Assembly (NCBI RefSeq): GCF_017639205.1 | Contig: NZ_CP071139.1 | Location: 1,550,001 to 1,614,000, forward strand | Length of the DNA: 64,000 nt | Direction of reading: 5' to 3' | Origin: Streptomyces nojiriensis | GTDB lineage: Bacteria; Actinomycetota; Actinomycetes; Streptomycetales; Streptomycetaceae | In this document: positions 51,855-61,094 of the stretch, piece after piece | Numbering within the stretch: position 1 is the first letter of the stretch | How the letters are laid out: the number at the start of each line of letters is the position of its first letter | Program-made: the position numbers and the translations under genes | The notes under the pieces: generated by a model | Told to the model about the DNA's origin: nothing | What the model saw: the letters and a program-made list of their open reading frames with translations, nothing else | Databases searched by the model: none

Positions 51855-52886
51855 TCAGCTGGAGAACCGTGCGATGTCGGCGCTCTCGCGGGCGATTCCG
51901 GCGGCCACGGCGGGGGTGTGGGGCTCGGTCCCGGGGAAGGGTTCGACCGTCACCGGTGCCCCGCGGCGGCCGCCCGACCAGGTGCCGACGGCCAGGCCGT
52001 CGACCAGCACGGTGGCGCGGATCTGCCCGCCGCCGGGCCACACCCGGCGTTCGTGCGCGGCGGGCACGGACAGGTCCCGGCTGCGGTAGCCGACGAGGTA
52101 GTTGTCGTAGGCCGGCAGCAGGCGTACGTCGGGCCCGCCCTGGGTGGGCGCCGGCTCGGGCCCGGTCTCGCGTACGGCGGCCCACGCGTTCTTGCCCGTG
52201 GTGGCCTTGAGCCCCGACCAGTGGACGAAGTCCAGGGCGTCGGAGGGTCCGTACGCCGCGCGGTAGCGGCGCGCGAGTTCGCGTTCGGCGGCGGCTCCGG
52301 TGAAGGGCAGGGGGCCGGTGGCGGGCAGCCAGTCGTCGAGGAGGACGAAGGTGGCCTCGCCGCCGCGCTGCGGTCCGTGGCAGATACGGCCGTTCAGGGC
52401 CGCCCGGCGGATCAGGTGGAAGGCGGACTGCCCCTTCGGCTCCACTCCGAGGGTGGTGAGCCGGTCGGTGAGCTGGGCGCGGGTCAACGGCCCCTCGCCG
52501 TCGATCGCTTCGGTGATGAGGCGTTCCGAGCGCGTGCACAGGGACTCGTCGAGGCCCAGTTCGCGCAGCCGCCGGGCGGCGAGCGCGAGGTAGACCGGGC
52601 CGAAGAGGGCCAGCAGCCACCGGGCGTCGGCGGCCGGCACCAGCTGGAGGGTGCCGCGCATGAACCAGCCGCGGACGGCGCTGCGTTCGGTGTCGGTGGC
52701 CCGGCGCACCGCCTCCTGGGTCAGCCCGCGGGCCCGCACCCGGAGCCCGAGCTCCGCTGCGGGCAGGTCCTGCGCCTGCACGGCCAGCACCCGGTCGAGG
52801 ACGGCGGCGACCGATTCTTCCCGGACCTCGCCCCCGATCGCCTGTGCGCGAGCCCTGAGCAGCCGGTCGGTCGTACGTCGTTCCAC
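51855..52886 (-). CDS. AlkZ-family (HTH_42) DNA glycosylase
   Basis: A 343-residue protein of the HTH_42 winged-helix family. The catalytic QxQ motif of the AlkZ branch is seen as VLAVQAQDLPAAELGLRVRA near residue 34 (YcaQ-type relatives have QxD). VRGWFMRGTLQLVPAADARWLL near 70 and LLPAYDNYLVGYRSRD near 258 are further family landmarks. AlkZ of the azinomycin producer removes DNA interstrand crosslinks, and relatives sit in clusters for DNA-alkylating products. This one lies between an NRPS gene and the exporter and may be self-resistance, or a general repair enzyme. The GTG at 52886 begins after a terminator. Confidence 0.8.
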   Translation of the reverse strand: MERRTTDRLLRARAQAIGGEVREESVAAVLDRVLAVQAQDLPAAELGLRVRARGLTQEAVRRATDTERSAVRGWFMRGTLQLVPAADARWLLALFGPVYLALAARRLRELGLDESLCTRSERLITEAIDGEGPLTRAQLTDRLTTLGVEPKGQSAFHLIRRAALNGRICHGPQRGGEATFVLLDDWLPATGPLPFTGAAAERELARRYRAAYGPSDALDFVHWSGLKATTGKNAWAAVRETGPEPAPTQGGPDVRLLPAYDNYLVGYRSRDLSVPAAHERRVWPGGGQIRATVLVDGLAVGTWSGGRRGAPVTVEPFPGTEPHTPAVAAGIARESADIARFSS

Positions 52887-52971
52887 GTTGTCCAGTCTTT
52901 CAGCCGAGCGGCCGTGGCCGCATCTTCTCGTTGCGGGTACGGCCGCGTCGGCCCCGAACGACGCCGAGGCC

Positions 52972-53005
52972 CTGCGCCGGGCGGCCGGGGAGCCGCCCGG
53001 CGCAG
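52972..53005 (-). terminator. Terminator after the A-PCP-Cy-MT gene
   Basis: A perfect 14-base stem, CTGCGCCGGGCGGC at 52972-52985 with its complement at 52992-53005, and a 6-base loop, just downstream of the NRPS stop at 53029. It marks the end of the leftward operon that starts at 63732, so the AlkZ-like gene needs its own promoter between 52887 and 52971. Confidence 0.75.
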
Positions 53006-53028
53006 AGCCGGGCCGGGGCGTGCGGCCG

Positions 53029-56000
53029 TCAGCGCCTGCGGCGCAGCACCGCGTAGTAGCCGGGCAGCCGCAGGGCGTCGGAGTCCGACCTGGGGTCGAT
53101 CGCGTGCAGTTCTATCGCCTCGTCGTCGACGACCTCCCACGCGTCCGCGCCGAACGCCTCGGCCAGTTCGGGCCGGGTGAAGCGGTGCGAGTGCCGGACA
53201 CCGGCCGCCTCCAGCGGGCCGACCAGGTCCTCGGCGCGGCCCCGCTTGCCGCCGACGAAGCCGAGGTAGCCGAAGGAGTTGCTGGAGTAGTCGGGCTCGT
53301 GCACGATCAGCGTGCCCTCGTCGCCCAGCAGGCGGTCGGCGACCGCGGCGAGCCGGGCCCGGGCCTCGGTGTCCAGGACGTGGAAGACGCCGCGGACGAA
53401 GATGTTGTAGGGCCCCTCTCCCAGGACCGCGGCCTGTTCGGCGTCGGTCATGTCGATCGCCAGGTAGTCGACGTTCGGCACGCCCTCGGCCTCGCGCTTG
53501 GCGTGGTCGATGGCGCTGACGGAGACGTCGACGCCGATGACCGAAGGGTAGTACGGGGCGAGTTCGCGGCTGTAGCGGCCGTTGCCGCAGCCCAGGTCGA
53601 TGAGCGGCAGCTCGCCGCGGAAGTGGCGCCGCGCCTGGTCCAGCAGCCAGTGGAACTCCTCACCGCTGTCGGCGTCCCAGATGACGTCGCCGCCTCGTCC
53701 GGTGCGCCGGATCCCGGCCCAGTACCGCTCCCAGGCGTCGCCGGTGTCGCGCTCCTCGGTCTTGCCGGGGGCGGCGCTCTCCTCGCCGGGCGGCGGGGAG
53801 TGGCGTTCCCAGACCTCGTCCTCGGCGAGGGCGTCGAGCAGGGAGGTGAACTCCTCGAACATCGAGTCGATCAGCCCGTCCGGGTAGACGGCGGGCAGGA
53901 AGTCCCAGTTGAAGGTGAGGCCGTCGGGCTTCTCGAAGACCTGGAAGTCGAGGGAGACCTGCGGGGTCTGGGAGATGCCGTAGACCGGGGCGCCCAGCTC
54001 GGTCTCCTCGTACTGCGGCGGGTGGCCGGCCAGGCTGGTCATCACCACGGGCATGGCCGGGGCGAGGGAGCCGCGCAGCCTGGTCAGCTCGCGCAGCACC
54101 TGCACCCCGCTGAAGTAGCGGTGCTCCAGGTCGGCCCAGAGCCGGCGCTGGACGGCCTGGGCCCGTCCGGCGAAGGTGGACTCCGTCTGCTCGACGGCCA
54201 GCAGCAGGGTGGTCGTGGTGTCCGCGAGCAGCGCGTTGACCTGGGGGTGCAGCGGGAGGCGGTTGAACAGCGGGAAGTTGATGGTGAACCGGGCCTGTCC
54301 GGCGGCCCTGCCGAGGATCTCGGCGTAGGCGGCGGCCAGTACCCCGGAGGGGGTCACCTCGCGGGCGTGCGCGCGCTCCTGGATCCTGCTCCACCGCTCC
54401 GGGGCGACGACGTGGCTGCGGCGCTCGAAGCGGACCGGCAGCTCGGGGGCGTCGGCCGGGCGCTCGGGCAGTTCGGGGGCGGGCGGGAGGGTGGCGAGGC
54501 GGTCGCGCCAGTACCACTCGGAGCGGCGGTAGAGCTCGCTGTCGCGCAGCGAGTTCCCGACGGCGAGGACGTAGTCGCGGAAGGTCAGCTCGAGCGGGGC
54601 GAGTTCCGCGCCGGGTTCCACGTAGTAGGTGACCAGGTCGGGGATGAGGACCTGGAAGTAGCTCCAGGCGTCGGCGACGAGGAAGTCCAGGCAGAGGTGG
54701 ATCCGGGCCCGGCCGCCGCCGAGCAGGCTGATCCGTACGTCGAACAGCGGCCAGGCGTCGGCGTCGAGGACCTGGTGGGAGAGCCGCTCGCGCAGGGCGG
54801 CCAGCTCGGCCTCGCGGGATTCCCCGTCGAGTCCGCCGAGGTCGGTGACGGGGATCTCGTACGCCGGGATCTCCTCGAAGACCTGCTGGGTGCCGTCGGG
54901 CAGCACGCGGGTGCGCAAGGCGTCGTGGCGTTCGACGAGGCGGCGCCAGGCGCCCTCGAAGCGGGCCACGTCGAGCTGCTCGCTCTCCCACTCGAAGTAG
55001 CCGTGGCAGCCGACGTTGCCCAGTTCGACGAGTCCGCCGCGGCCGATCCACAGGGCCTGCTGGCTCTCGGTGAGCGGGAAGGGCTCGAAGCGGGCGGCGG
55101 GGTCGGGGACGATCGCGGGGAGTCCGCCGAAGGAGCCGCGGCCGCCGGTGCGTTCGGTGGTGACGAGGGTCGCGAGCTCGGCGACCGTGGGGCAGGTGGA
55201 GAGGTCGGAGAGGCTGAGCTCGACGCTGTAGCGGCGGCGGATCTCGTCGATCAGCTGGAAGGCCAGCAGCGAATGTCCGCCCAGCTCGAAGAAGTTGTCG
55301 TGGATGCCGACGCCGTCGGTGCGGAACGCCTCGGCCCACAGCCGGCTGAGCCCGTCCTCGACCTCGTTGCGGGGGGCCTCGTAGCCGGCGCCGACCGCGT
55401 CTCGGCCCTCCGGGGGCTCGGGCAGGCTGCGCCGGTCGACCTTGCCGTTGGGCAGGCGCGGGAGGGCGGGCAGCACGACGACGGTGGCGGGGACCATGTA
55501 GTAGGGCAGGGTGCGGGCCACGTCGGCGCGCACCGCCGCCGGGTCCGGGGCGTCCGCGCCGGCCGGGGACACGTAGGCCATGAGCCGCTTGTCGCCGGGG
55601 CCGCGCTCCTGGGTGACGACGACGGCCTCGGCGATGTCGTCGAGACGGGCGATGTGCGTCTCGACCTCCCCGAGCTCCACGCGGAAGCCGCGGATCTTCA
55701 CCTGGGAGTCGGACCGGCCGAGGAGTTCGACGGCGCCGTCCTCGCGGCGGCGGGCGAGGTCGCCGGTGTCGTAGAGCACCGGGTGCGGGTCGTCGGCGAC
55801 GAAGTTGGGGTGGAACTTCGCGGCGGTGAGCTCGGGGCGGCCGTGGTAGCCGGCCGCGACCCCGGCGCCGGAGACGTGCAGGCGGCCGACCTCGCCCTCG
55901 GGCACCGGGCTGCCGTCCTCGCCCAGGAGGTGGACGCGGAGGTTGGCGATGGGCACGCCGACCGGGACCTGCCGGGTGGCGCGGACCTCGTCGGAGGTGG

Positions 56001-56967
56001 CCTGGCTGGTGAAGTCGACGCCGGCCCCGAGGTCGAGGCAGGACAGGACGTTGGTGGTCTCGGTGGTGCCGTAGGTCATCACGACCCGGAACGGGGTGTC
56101 GACGGGCGGCCAGCTGTGGACGCGCTCGGCGGTGGTCACCAGGATCCGCAGCGCGGTGTCCGCGGGCCAGTCCAGGCCCCAGGCGGGCTCGGCCAGGGCG
56201 GCCACCAGCATGGTGTGGGTGATGCCCGCACCGACGAGCCAGTCGCGGATCTGCTCGGGGGTCTGTGCCTGCCCGGCCTCGGGGATGTGGATCGCCGCGC
56301 CGGCGGGCAGGTAGGCGAGCCACTCCATGATCTGGACGGCGAAGCCGGGGGTGGACATCCACGAGGCGCGGTCGCCGGGCCGGACCCCGTAGGCGCGGGT
56401 GGTCCAGTGCACGAGGTTGGTGAGTGCGCCGTGCCGTTCCAGGACGGCCTTGGGGGTTCCGGTGGAGCCGGAGGTGTAGATGAGGTGGCTGACGGTGTCG
56501 GGTCCGGTCACGACGGCGGGCGCGGTGTCCGGCAGGTCCTGCCCGGGCGTGCCGACCTCGGCGCGGGGGACGTCCTCGGGTATCCGGCGGCCGAGGTCGG
56601 CCGGGGTGAGGACGAGCAGCGGGGCGGCGTCGGCGATCATCGCCGCGAGCCGGTCGTCGGGGTTGACCGGGTCGAGGGCGACGATCGCGGCGCCCGTCTT
56701 GAGGATGGCGAGGGAGCCGATGACGTACTCGGCGCTTCGGGGGTAGCAGAGGCCGATCCGGGTGCCTTCGACGGCTCCGCGGGCGATCAGGGCGTGCGCC
56801 AGCCGGTTGGTGGCGGACTCCAGTTCGGCGTAGGTCCAGCTGCGGTCGCCCTGCGCGAGGGCGGTGGCCCGAGGGGTGCGGGCGGCCTGTTCGGCGAGGA
56901 GCTGCGGATACCCGGCGGCGGGGAAGGCGGCGTCCGAACGGTTGAAGTCGACGAGTGCGGTGGTCAC
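53029..56967 (-). CDS. NRPS A-PCP-Cy-methyltransferase, predicted starter module
   Basis: A 1312-residue protein. A domain (15-500): the core-4 region reads GFAVQIMEW where amino-acid A domains have FDxS, so the Asp that binds the alpha-amino group is Ala; I read the code as A-V-M-M-V-T-T-N-V-K. PCP: LGGHSL near 565. Cy domain (620-1065): D-FLVA-D-AW-S near 788, SQTPQVSLDFQ. The C-terminal 220 residues are a SAM methyltransferase (IDLGCGNGRYS near 1135). An aryl or other acid without alpha-amino group should be loaded, then condensed by Cy with the hydroxy-amino acid on the Cy-A-PCP protein. What the methyltransferase modifies is open. The GTG at 56967 lies 15 bases after the P450 gene. Confidence 0.85.
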   Translation of the reverse strand: MTTALVDFNRSDAAFPAAGYPQLLAEQAARTPRATALAQGDRSWTYAELESATNRLAHALIARGAVEGTRIGLCYPRSAEYVIGSLAILKTGAAIVALDPVNPDDRLAAMIADAAPLLVLTPADLGRRIPEDVPRAEVGTPGQDLPDTAPAVVTGPDTVSHLIYTSGSTGTPKAVLERHGALTNLVHWTTRAYGVRPGDRASWMSTPGFAVQIMEWLAYLPAGAAIHIPEAGQAQTPEQIRDWLVGAGITHTMLVAALAEPAWGLDWPADTALRILVTTAERVHSWPPVDTPFRVVMTYGTTETTNVLSCLDLGAGVDFTSQATSDEVRATRQVPVGVPIANLRVHLLGEDGSPVPEGEVGRLHVSGAGVAAGYHGRPELTAAKFHPNFVADDPHPVLYDTGDLARRREDGAVELLGRSDSQVKIRGFRVELGEVETHIARLDDIAEAVVVTQERGPGDKRLMAYVSPAGADAPDPAAVRADVARTLPYYMVPATVVVLPALPRLPNGKVDRRSLPEPPEGRDAVGAGYEAPRNEVEDGLSRLWAEAFRTDGVGIHDNFFELGGHSLLAFQLIDEIRRRYSVELSLSDLSTCPTVAELATLVTTERTGGRGSFGGLPAIVPDPAARFEPFPLTESQQALWIGRGGLVELGNVGCHGYFEWESEQLDVARFEGAWRRLVERHDALRTRVLPDGTQQVFEEIPAYEIPVTDLGGLDGESREAELAALRERLSHQVLDADAWPLFDVRISLLGGGRARIHLCLDFLVADAWSYFQVLIPDLVTYYVEPGAELAPLELTFRDYVLAVGNSLRDSELYRRSEWYWRDRLATLPPAPELPERPADAPELPVRFERRSHVVAPERWSRIQERAHAREVTPSGVLAAAYAEILGRAAGQARFTINFPLFNRLPLHPQVNALLADTTTTLLLAVEQTESTFAGRAQAVQRRLWADLEHRYFSGVQVLRELTRLRGSLAPAMPVVMTSLAGHPPQYEETELGAPVYGISQTPQVSLDFQVFEKPDGLTFNWDFLPAVYPDGLIDSMFEEFTSLLDALAEDEVWERHSPPPGEESAAPGKTEERDTGDAWERYWAGIRRTGRGGDVIWDADSGEEFHWLLDQARRHFRGELPLIDLGCGNGRYSRELAPYYPSVIGVDVSVSAIDHAKREAEGVPNVDYLAIDMTDAEQAAVLGEGPYNIFVRGVFHVLDTEARARLAAVADRLLGDEGTLIVHEPDYSSNSFGYLGFVGGKRGRAEDLVGPLEAAGVRHSHRFTRPELAEAFGADAWEVVDDEAIELHAIDPRSDSDALRLPGYYAVLRRRR

Positions 56968-56982
56968 AGTGCGGGCCCTTTC

Positions 56983-58197
56983 TTACTTCGCGAAGGCTCG
57001 GCTGCGCAGCAGCCGCACGGGGAGACTGTTGATCCCCCAGGTGAAGTTGGAGGAGTTGAAGGTGACGGGTCCGGCCAGTTCGAAGCCGTCCAGCACGCCG
57101 AGCATCTCGGTGAGCAGCGCGCCGAGTTCGAAGCGGGCGAGCCGGGCGCCCAGGCACAGGTGGCGGCCGTGCCCGAAGGCGACGTGCCGGTTGGGGCGGC
57201 GGTCGACCCGGAAGGCGTGCGGGTCGGCGAAGACGTCCTCGTCGCGGTTGGCCGAGACGTTCCACAGCGTCACCCGGGCGCCCTCGGCGACCGGGATCCC
57301 GTTGATCTCGGTGTCGCGGACGGCGGTGCGCAGGGCGTGCACCCCGGGGGTGGTCCAGCGCAGGATCTCCTCGACGGCCGGGGCGATGCCGCCGGGGCCG
57401 AGGCCGCGCAGCAGCCGCCACTGGTCGGGGTGTTCGGCGAACATGTGGACCGCGCCGGCCGCCGAGTAGCGGGTGGTCTCGTTGGCCCCGGAGAGGACCC
57501 CGTTGAGGTTGAAGACGATCTCGTGATCGCTGAGGGGGCGTTCGGTGCCGTCGCCCTCGTCCACGAGGGTGTCGTGGGCGATCTGGCTGACCAGGTCGTC
57601 GCCGGGGCGGACCCGGCGCTCGGCGAGCAGCTCGATGAAGTAGAGGAAGATCTCCGAGTGCGCGTTGGTGCGTACCTCGTCGTCCGGGGAGTCGAAGGCG
57701 TCGGTGGTCAGGGCCCCGATCCAGGCCCAGTCGGCGCGCGGGATGCCCATCATGGCGCAGACGACCCGGTTGGGCAGCTGCTTGGCGAGGTCGATGAAGT
57801 CCAGTTCGTCGCGTTCGGCGGCCTCGGTCACCAGCTCGCCGACCACCTTCTCGACCATCGCCTCCAGACGCGGCATCTGCTGCGGTCCGAAGGCCTGGTG
57901 GAGGGCCCGCTTGAGCCGGGTGTGGTGGGGGACGTCGGAGACGATGAGCATGCGCTGGGCGACGGCGGCGACGGCCGCCGGGTCGCTGCCCAGCCGCATG
58001 CCGCGCGCCGAGCTGAAGGTGTCGCTGTCGGCGTAGACCTTCATGATGTCGCGGTGGCGGGTCAGCGCCCAGAAGCCCCCGTCCCCGCTGCCGGGCTCGG
58101 GGTGCCAGTGGACGGGCGAGTGGGCGCGCAGCCAGGTGAAGGTGGGCCAGAAGTCGTTGCGGCCGAAGGGGCCCGGGTCGAGCAGGTCGATCTCCAT
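56983..58197 (-). CDS. Cytochrome P450
   Basis: A 404-residue soluble P450. The I-helix oxygen-binding motif is SGANETT near residue 240, the ExxR is EEILR near 279 and the haem loop is FGHGRHLCLG near 343, with the Cys ligand. The C-terminal SSNFTWGINSLPVRL resembles P450s that hydroxylate the beta-carbon of PCP-bound amino acids (NovI, NikQ; from memory). With the A-PCP didomain, MbtH-like protein and thioesterase in the same operon, beta-hydroxylation of a tethered amino acid is the best guess. Hydroxylation of the indole ring is an alternative. No ferredoxin gene is nearby. The ATG at 58197 is one base after the MbtH-like stop. Confidence 0.9.
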   Translation of the reverse strand: MEIDLLDPGPFGRNDFWPTFTWLRAHSPVHWHPEPGSGDGGFWALTRHRDIMKVYADSDTFSSARGMRLGSDPAAVAAVAQRMLIVSDVPHHTRLKRALHQAFGPQQMPRLEAMVEKVVGELVTEAAERDELDFIDLAKQLPNRVVCAMMGIPRADWAWIGALTTDAFDSPDDEVRTNAHSEIFLYFIELLAERRVRPGDDLVSQIAHDTLVDEGDGTERPLSDHEIVFNLNGVLSGANETTRYSAAGAVHMFAEHPDQWRLLRGLGPGGIAPAVEEILRWTTPGVHALRTAVRDTEINGIPVAEGARVTLWNVSANRDEDVFADPHAFRVDRRPNRHVAFGHGRHLCLGARLARFELGALLTEMLGVLDGFELAGPVTFNSSNFTWGINSLPVRLLRSRAFAK

Positions 58198-58198
58198 C

Positions 58199-58378
58199 TC
58201 AGGCTCCTCGCAGGCTGAGCGGGCGGGTGTCGGGCCATTGGGCGTCCACGAAACCGGCGCATTCGTCCTCGGTGCCGTCGAACCCGGCCGGCGTCCAGCC
58301 GTCGGGGGTCTCGCGGGTTGCGGGGTACAGCGCGTACTGCCCCTCGTGGTTCACGAGGACCTGGTGGGTGGTGGGCAC
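58199..58378 (-). CDS. MbtH-like protein
   Basis: A 59-residue protein. It follows the MbtH pattern: NHEGQYALYP near residue 10 (usual NxExQxSLWP), PDGW near 25, and DAQWPDTRPLSL near 45 (usual W-x-DMRPxSL). MbtH proteins bind A domains of NRPS and make them soluble and active. The first Trp is Tyr here, and the protein is several residues shorter than usual. The GTG at 58378 follows GGAGG. It is the only MbtH-like gene in the window and probably serves the A-PCP protein and others of the cluster. Confidence 0.85.
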   Translation of the reverse strand: MPTTHQVLVNHEGQYALYPATRETPDGWTPAGFDGTEDECAGFVDAQWPDTRPLSLRGA

Positions 58379-58418
58379 GGTGTCCTCCGGACTCGGGCGG
58401 GTGTGGACGGGCGGGCGC

Positions 58419-59186
58419 TCAGGCGCCGGTCGTGGTGGGGGCGGGGGCCGGCCGGTCGGCGGCCGCGGCCCGCAGCAGGGCGGTCAGGTGGTCCAGTACG
58501 GGCCGCGGGCGGCGCAGTACGGCGTGGTGGCCGCCGGTGGTGGTGTGCCGGGTGAAGGCGGCGGTGGTGACCGCGGCCCAGCCGTCCAGGTCGGCGGAGC
58601 TGACGGTCTCGTCGCCGTCGGCCCCCCAGGCGTGGACGGGCATGCCGAGGCGGACGCCCGGCTCGTGGACGTAGCTCAGGGACAGCTGGGCGTCCTTGCG
58701 GAGCATGGCGACCATCAGGGCGCGGGTGTCCTCGTCGAGCAGTTCGGGGTCGAGGCCGGCCGTGTCGAAGAGCTTGTCCAGCTCCTCGCCGTCGTCGACG
58801 ATGCCGCGGCCGGCGCCGTCCCAGTGGCCGGGGGCCCGGCAGCCGCTGACCACCAGGGCGCGGGGGGCGACCCGGCGGGAGACCTCGTAGCCGAGGAGGC
58901 CGCCGAAGCTGTGGCCGAAGACGATCAGCGGCCGGCCGTCGGCGACGAGGTCCCGCAGTTCCGCGGCGATGGCCAGGACGGCCTCGTCGAAGGTGTCCGG
59001 CATCGGCTCCCGCCAGCGGTTCTCCCGGCCCGGCAGCTGTACTCCGTACACCTGGGCGGTGCCCGCCAGCTCGGGCTGCCAGGAGCGGAACTGCTGGCAG
59101 CCGGCTCCGGCGGGGGGCAGGCACAGCAGCACGGGCAGGGACCGGTCGGCGGGGTCGGTCGTCCAGGTGGAGATCCAGGCGCCCAT
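58419..59186 (-). CDS. Type II thioesterase
   Basis: A 255-residue alpha/beta hydrolase: LCLPPAGAGCQQFRSWQPEL near residue 21 (oxyanion hole region), the nucleophile elbow GHSFGG near 90 with Ser, and a late GGHHAVL with the catalytic His. Type II thioesterases clear misloaded carriers; in nikkomycin- and novobiocin-type pathways a dedicated thioesterase releases the beta-hydroxylated amino acid from its PCP. Here it directly follows an A-PCP gene (3-base gap) and precedes the P450, which fits the second role. Both are possible. Confidence 0.88.
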   Translation of the reverse strand: MGAWISTWTTDPADRSLPVLLCLPPAGAGCQQFRSWQPELAGTAQVYGVQLPGRENRWREPMPDTFDEAVLAIAAELRDLVADGRPLIVFGHSFGGLLGYEVSRRVAPRALVVSGCRAPGHWDGAGRGIVDDGEELDKLFDTAGLDPELLDEDTRALMVAMLRKDAQLSLSYVHEPGVRLGMPVHAWGADGDETVSSADLDGWAAVTTAAFTRHTTTGGHHAVLRRPRPVLDHLTALLRAAAADRPAPAPTTTGA

Positions 59187-59189
59187 GGT

Positions 59190-61094
59190 TCAGGCCCCTT
59201 CGGCGGTGTCGTCGGCCGGGTCGGCGGCGGACGCCTCCCGTTCGGCGGAGAGCCGGTCGAGTTCGGCGGCGAAGTGCCGGGCGGTCGGTTCGGCCAGCAG
59301 CGCGCCGAGACCGACGCGCAGTCCGGTGACGCGGCGCAGTTCCGACACCGCGCGGGCGGCGGCCAGGGAGTGGCCGCCCAGCTCGAAGAAGTCCGCGTCG
59401 GGGCCGGGGACCTCGGTGGCGAGCACGTCGGCCCAGACGGCCATCACGATGCGCTCGCTCGTGGTCGGGCCGGCGCCCGGGGCCGCCACCGGTGCGCCGG
59501 GCGTGGCCTCCGGGGCGGCGAGGACCTTGGCCAGCGCCTCGCGGTCGGCCTTTCCGGTGCTGAGGGTCGGGATCCGGTCGAGCACCCGTACGGTGCTGGG
59601 CACGGCGGCCGCCGGCAGCTGCTTGCGGCAGCGTTCCACGACCAGGTCGGCGAGGCCCGCCGGGTCGGTGCCGGGGGCCGCGACCACGGCGAGGCCGAGG
59701 GCCTGCCCCGAGGCGAGCGGGCAGCAGGCGGCGGCGACGACCTCGGGGAGTTCGGCGGCGATCCGCTCCACCTCGCCCAGTTCGATGCGGTGGCCGCGGA
59801 TCTTCACCTGGTCGTCGCGGCGGCCGCGGTACTCCAGTTCGCCGCCGGGCCGCCGGATCACCAGGTCGCCGGTGCGGTACATGCGGGTGCCGCCGCCCTG
59901 GAAGGGATCGGGCAGGAAGCGGCTCGCGGTGAGTCCGGGACGGCCCCGGTAGCCGCGCGCGACGGCGGGGCCGCCGAGGTAGAGCTCGCCCTCGGTGCCG
60001 GCGGGCACCGGGCGGAGCTCCTCGTCCAGGACGTACGCGCGGTAGCCGGGCAGCGGTCGTCCGATGGTGGTCACGTCGTCCCCTCGTCGGCTGTCGGCCC
60101 AGGTCGCGGCGATGGTCACCTCCGTCGGTCCGTACACGTTGAGCAGCCGCCGGCCGCGGGCGAACCGCTCGGCCAGGGCGGCCGGGCACGCCTCCCCGGC
60201 GACGACGACCACCTCGGCGGTGTCGATCCCGGCGCCGTGGGCGGCGAGCAGCGACGGGGTGAGGGAGACGGTGCGCAGGCCGGCGGGCAGGGGCTCGCGG
60301 CCCTCGGCGGCGGCCTGGCGCAGCCCGTCCAGGGAGAGGTCGGTGAGGGCGACCCCCTGGCCGTGCGTCAGGTAGAGCAGGGTGCACCAGAGCCAGCCGT
60401 CGAAGGCGGGCGAGACGGCGTTGAGGCCGAGCCCGCCGGGGGGCAGGCCGAGGCTCCCGAGGGCCTCCACGAAGGTGTCCAGGCCCCGGTAGGTGACCTC
60501 GACCCCCTTGGGGCGGCCGGTGGTTCCGGAGGTGTAGATGAGGTACGAGCAGCTGTCGGGGGCGGGTACGGACACCGCGAGCGCGCCGGGGGCGCTGCGG
60601 CGGATGTCCGCGGGGGCCAGCAGGGCGGTCCCGCCGGCCTCCAGCCCCGTGGGGACCTCGGGGGCGACCAGGACGGCGGCTCCGGCGTCGCGCAGGACGC
60701 GGCCGAGGCGCTCGACGGGATGCGCGGGGTCCAGGGGGACGGCCGTCCCGCCGAGGCTCCAGACGGCGAGCAGGGCGGGCACGCTCTCCCGGGACCGGCC
60801 GAGCAGCAGGCCGACGGAGGTCTCCGGGCGGACGCCGGCCCCGGCGAGGGCGGTGGCGTACCGGGCGGTGCGGGCGGTGAGCGCCGCGTAGGTGAGGGTG
60901 CCGTCGAAGGCCTTGACAGCGGTCTCGTTCGGCTGTTCGCGGGTCCACCGCTCCAGGCGGGCGAAGAGCGGCGGGAGTGCGCCGTCGGCCGGTCCGGCGG
61001 GGCCCGGTTCGGCCCGTGCCGCGCGGGGCGGTGTGTCGTCGGCCGGTACGCCGGGGGCGGTGGCCCCGGCGGACTCGGCGTGCCGGTCGGTCAT
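59190..61094 (-). CDS. NRPS A-PCP didomain, aromatic amino acid loading predicted
   Basis: A 634-residue didomain without condensation domain. The A domain has [12 protein letters not shown] near residue 185, PAFDGWLW (Asp present), [11 protein letters not shown] and, by eye, code D-G-W-S-V-A-V-I-A-K. The D-G-W opening recalls tryptophan codes, but this is weak evidence. The PCP has LGGHSL near 580. Free A-PCP proteins paired with a P450 and a thioesterase usually hold an amino acid for beta-hydroxylation outside the main assembly line. The ATG at 61094 overlaps the aldehyde dehydrogenase stop (ATGA). The N-terminal 35 residues are Ala/Pro-rich. Confidence 0.85.
   Translation of the reverse strand: MTDRHAESAGATAPGVPADDTPPRAARAEPGPAGPADGALPPLFARLERWTREQPNETAVKAFDGTLTYAALTARTARYATALAGAGVRPETSVGLLLGRSRESVPALLAVWSLGGTAVPLDPAHPVERLGRVLRDAGAAVLVAPEVPTGLEAGGTALLAPADIRRSAPGALAVSVPAPDSCSYLIYTSGTTGRPKGVEVTYRGLDTFVEALGSLGLPPGGLGLNAVSPAFDGWLWCTLLYLTHGQGVALTDLSLDGLRQAAAEGREPLPAGLRTVSLTPSLLAAHGAGIDTAEVVVVAGEACPAALAERFARGRRLLNVYGPTEVTIAATWADSRRGDDVTTIGRPLPGYRAYVLDEELRPVPAGTEGELYLGGPAVARGYRGRPGLTASRFLPDPFQGGGTRMYRTGDLVIRRPGGELEYRGRRDDQVKIRGHRIELGEVERIAAELPEVVAAACCPLASGQALGLAVVAAPGTDPAGLADLVVERCRKQLPAAAVPSTVRVLDRIPTLSTGKADREALAKVLAAPEATPGAPVAAPGAGPTTSERIVMAVWADVLATEVPGPDADFFELGGHSLAAARAVSELRRVTGLRVGLGALLAEPTARHFAAELDRLSAEREASAADPADDTAEGA

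Noticed and set aside
52651..58218. An open frame of about 1850 codons on the + strand opposite A-PCP-Cy-MT and P450
   Set aside because: Same reason: antisense to motif-rich genes, with repetitive low-complexity translation and no start signal.
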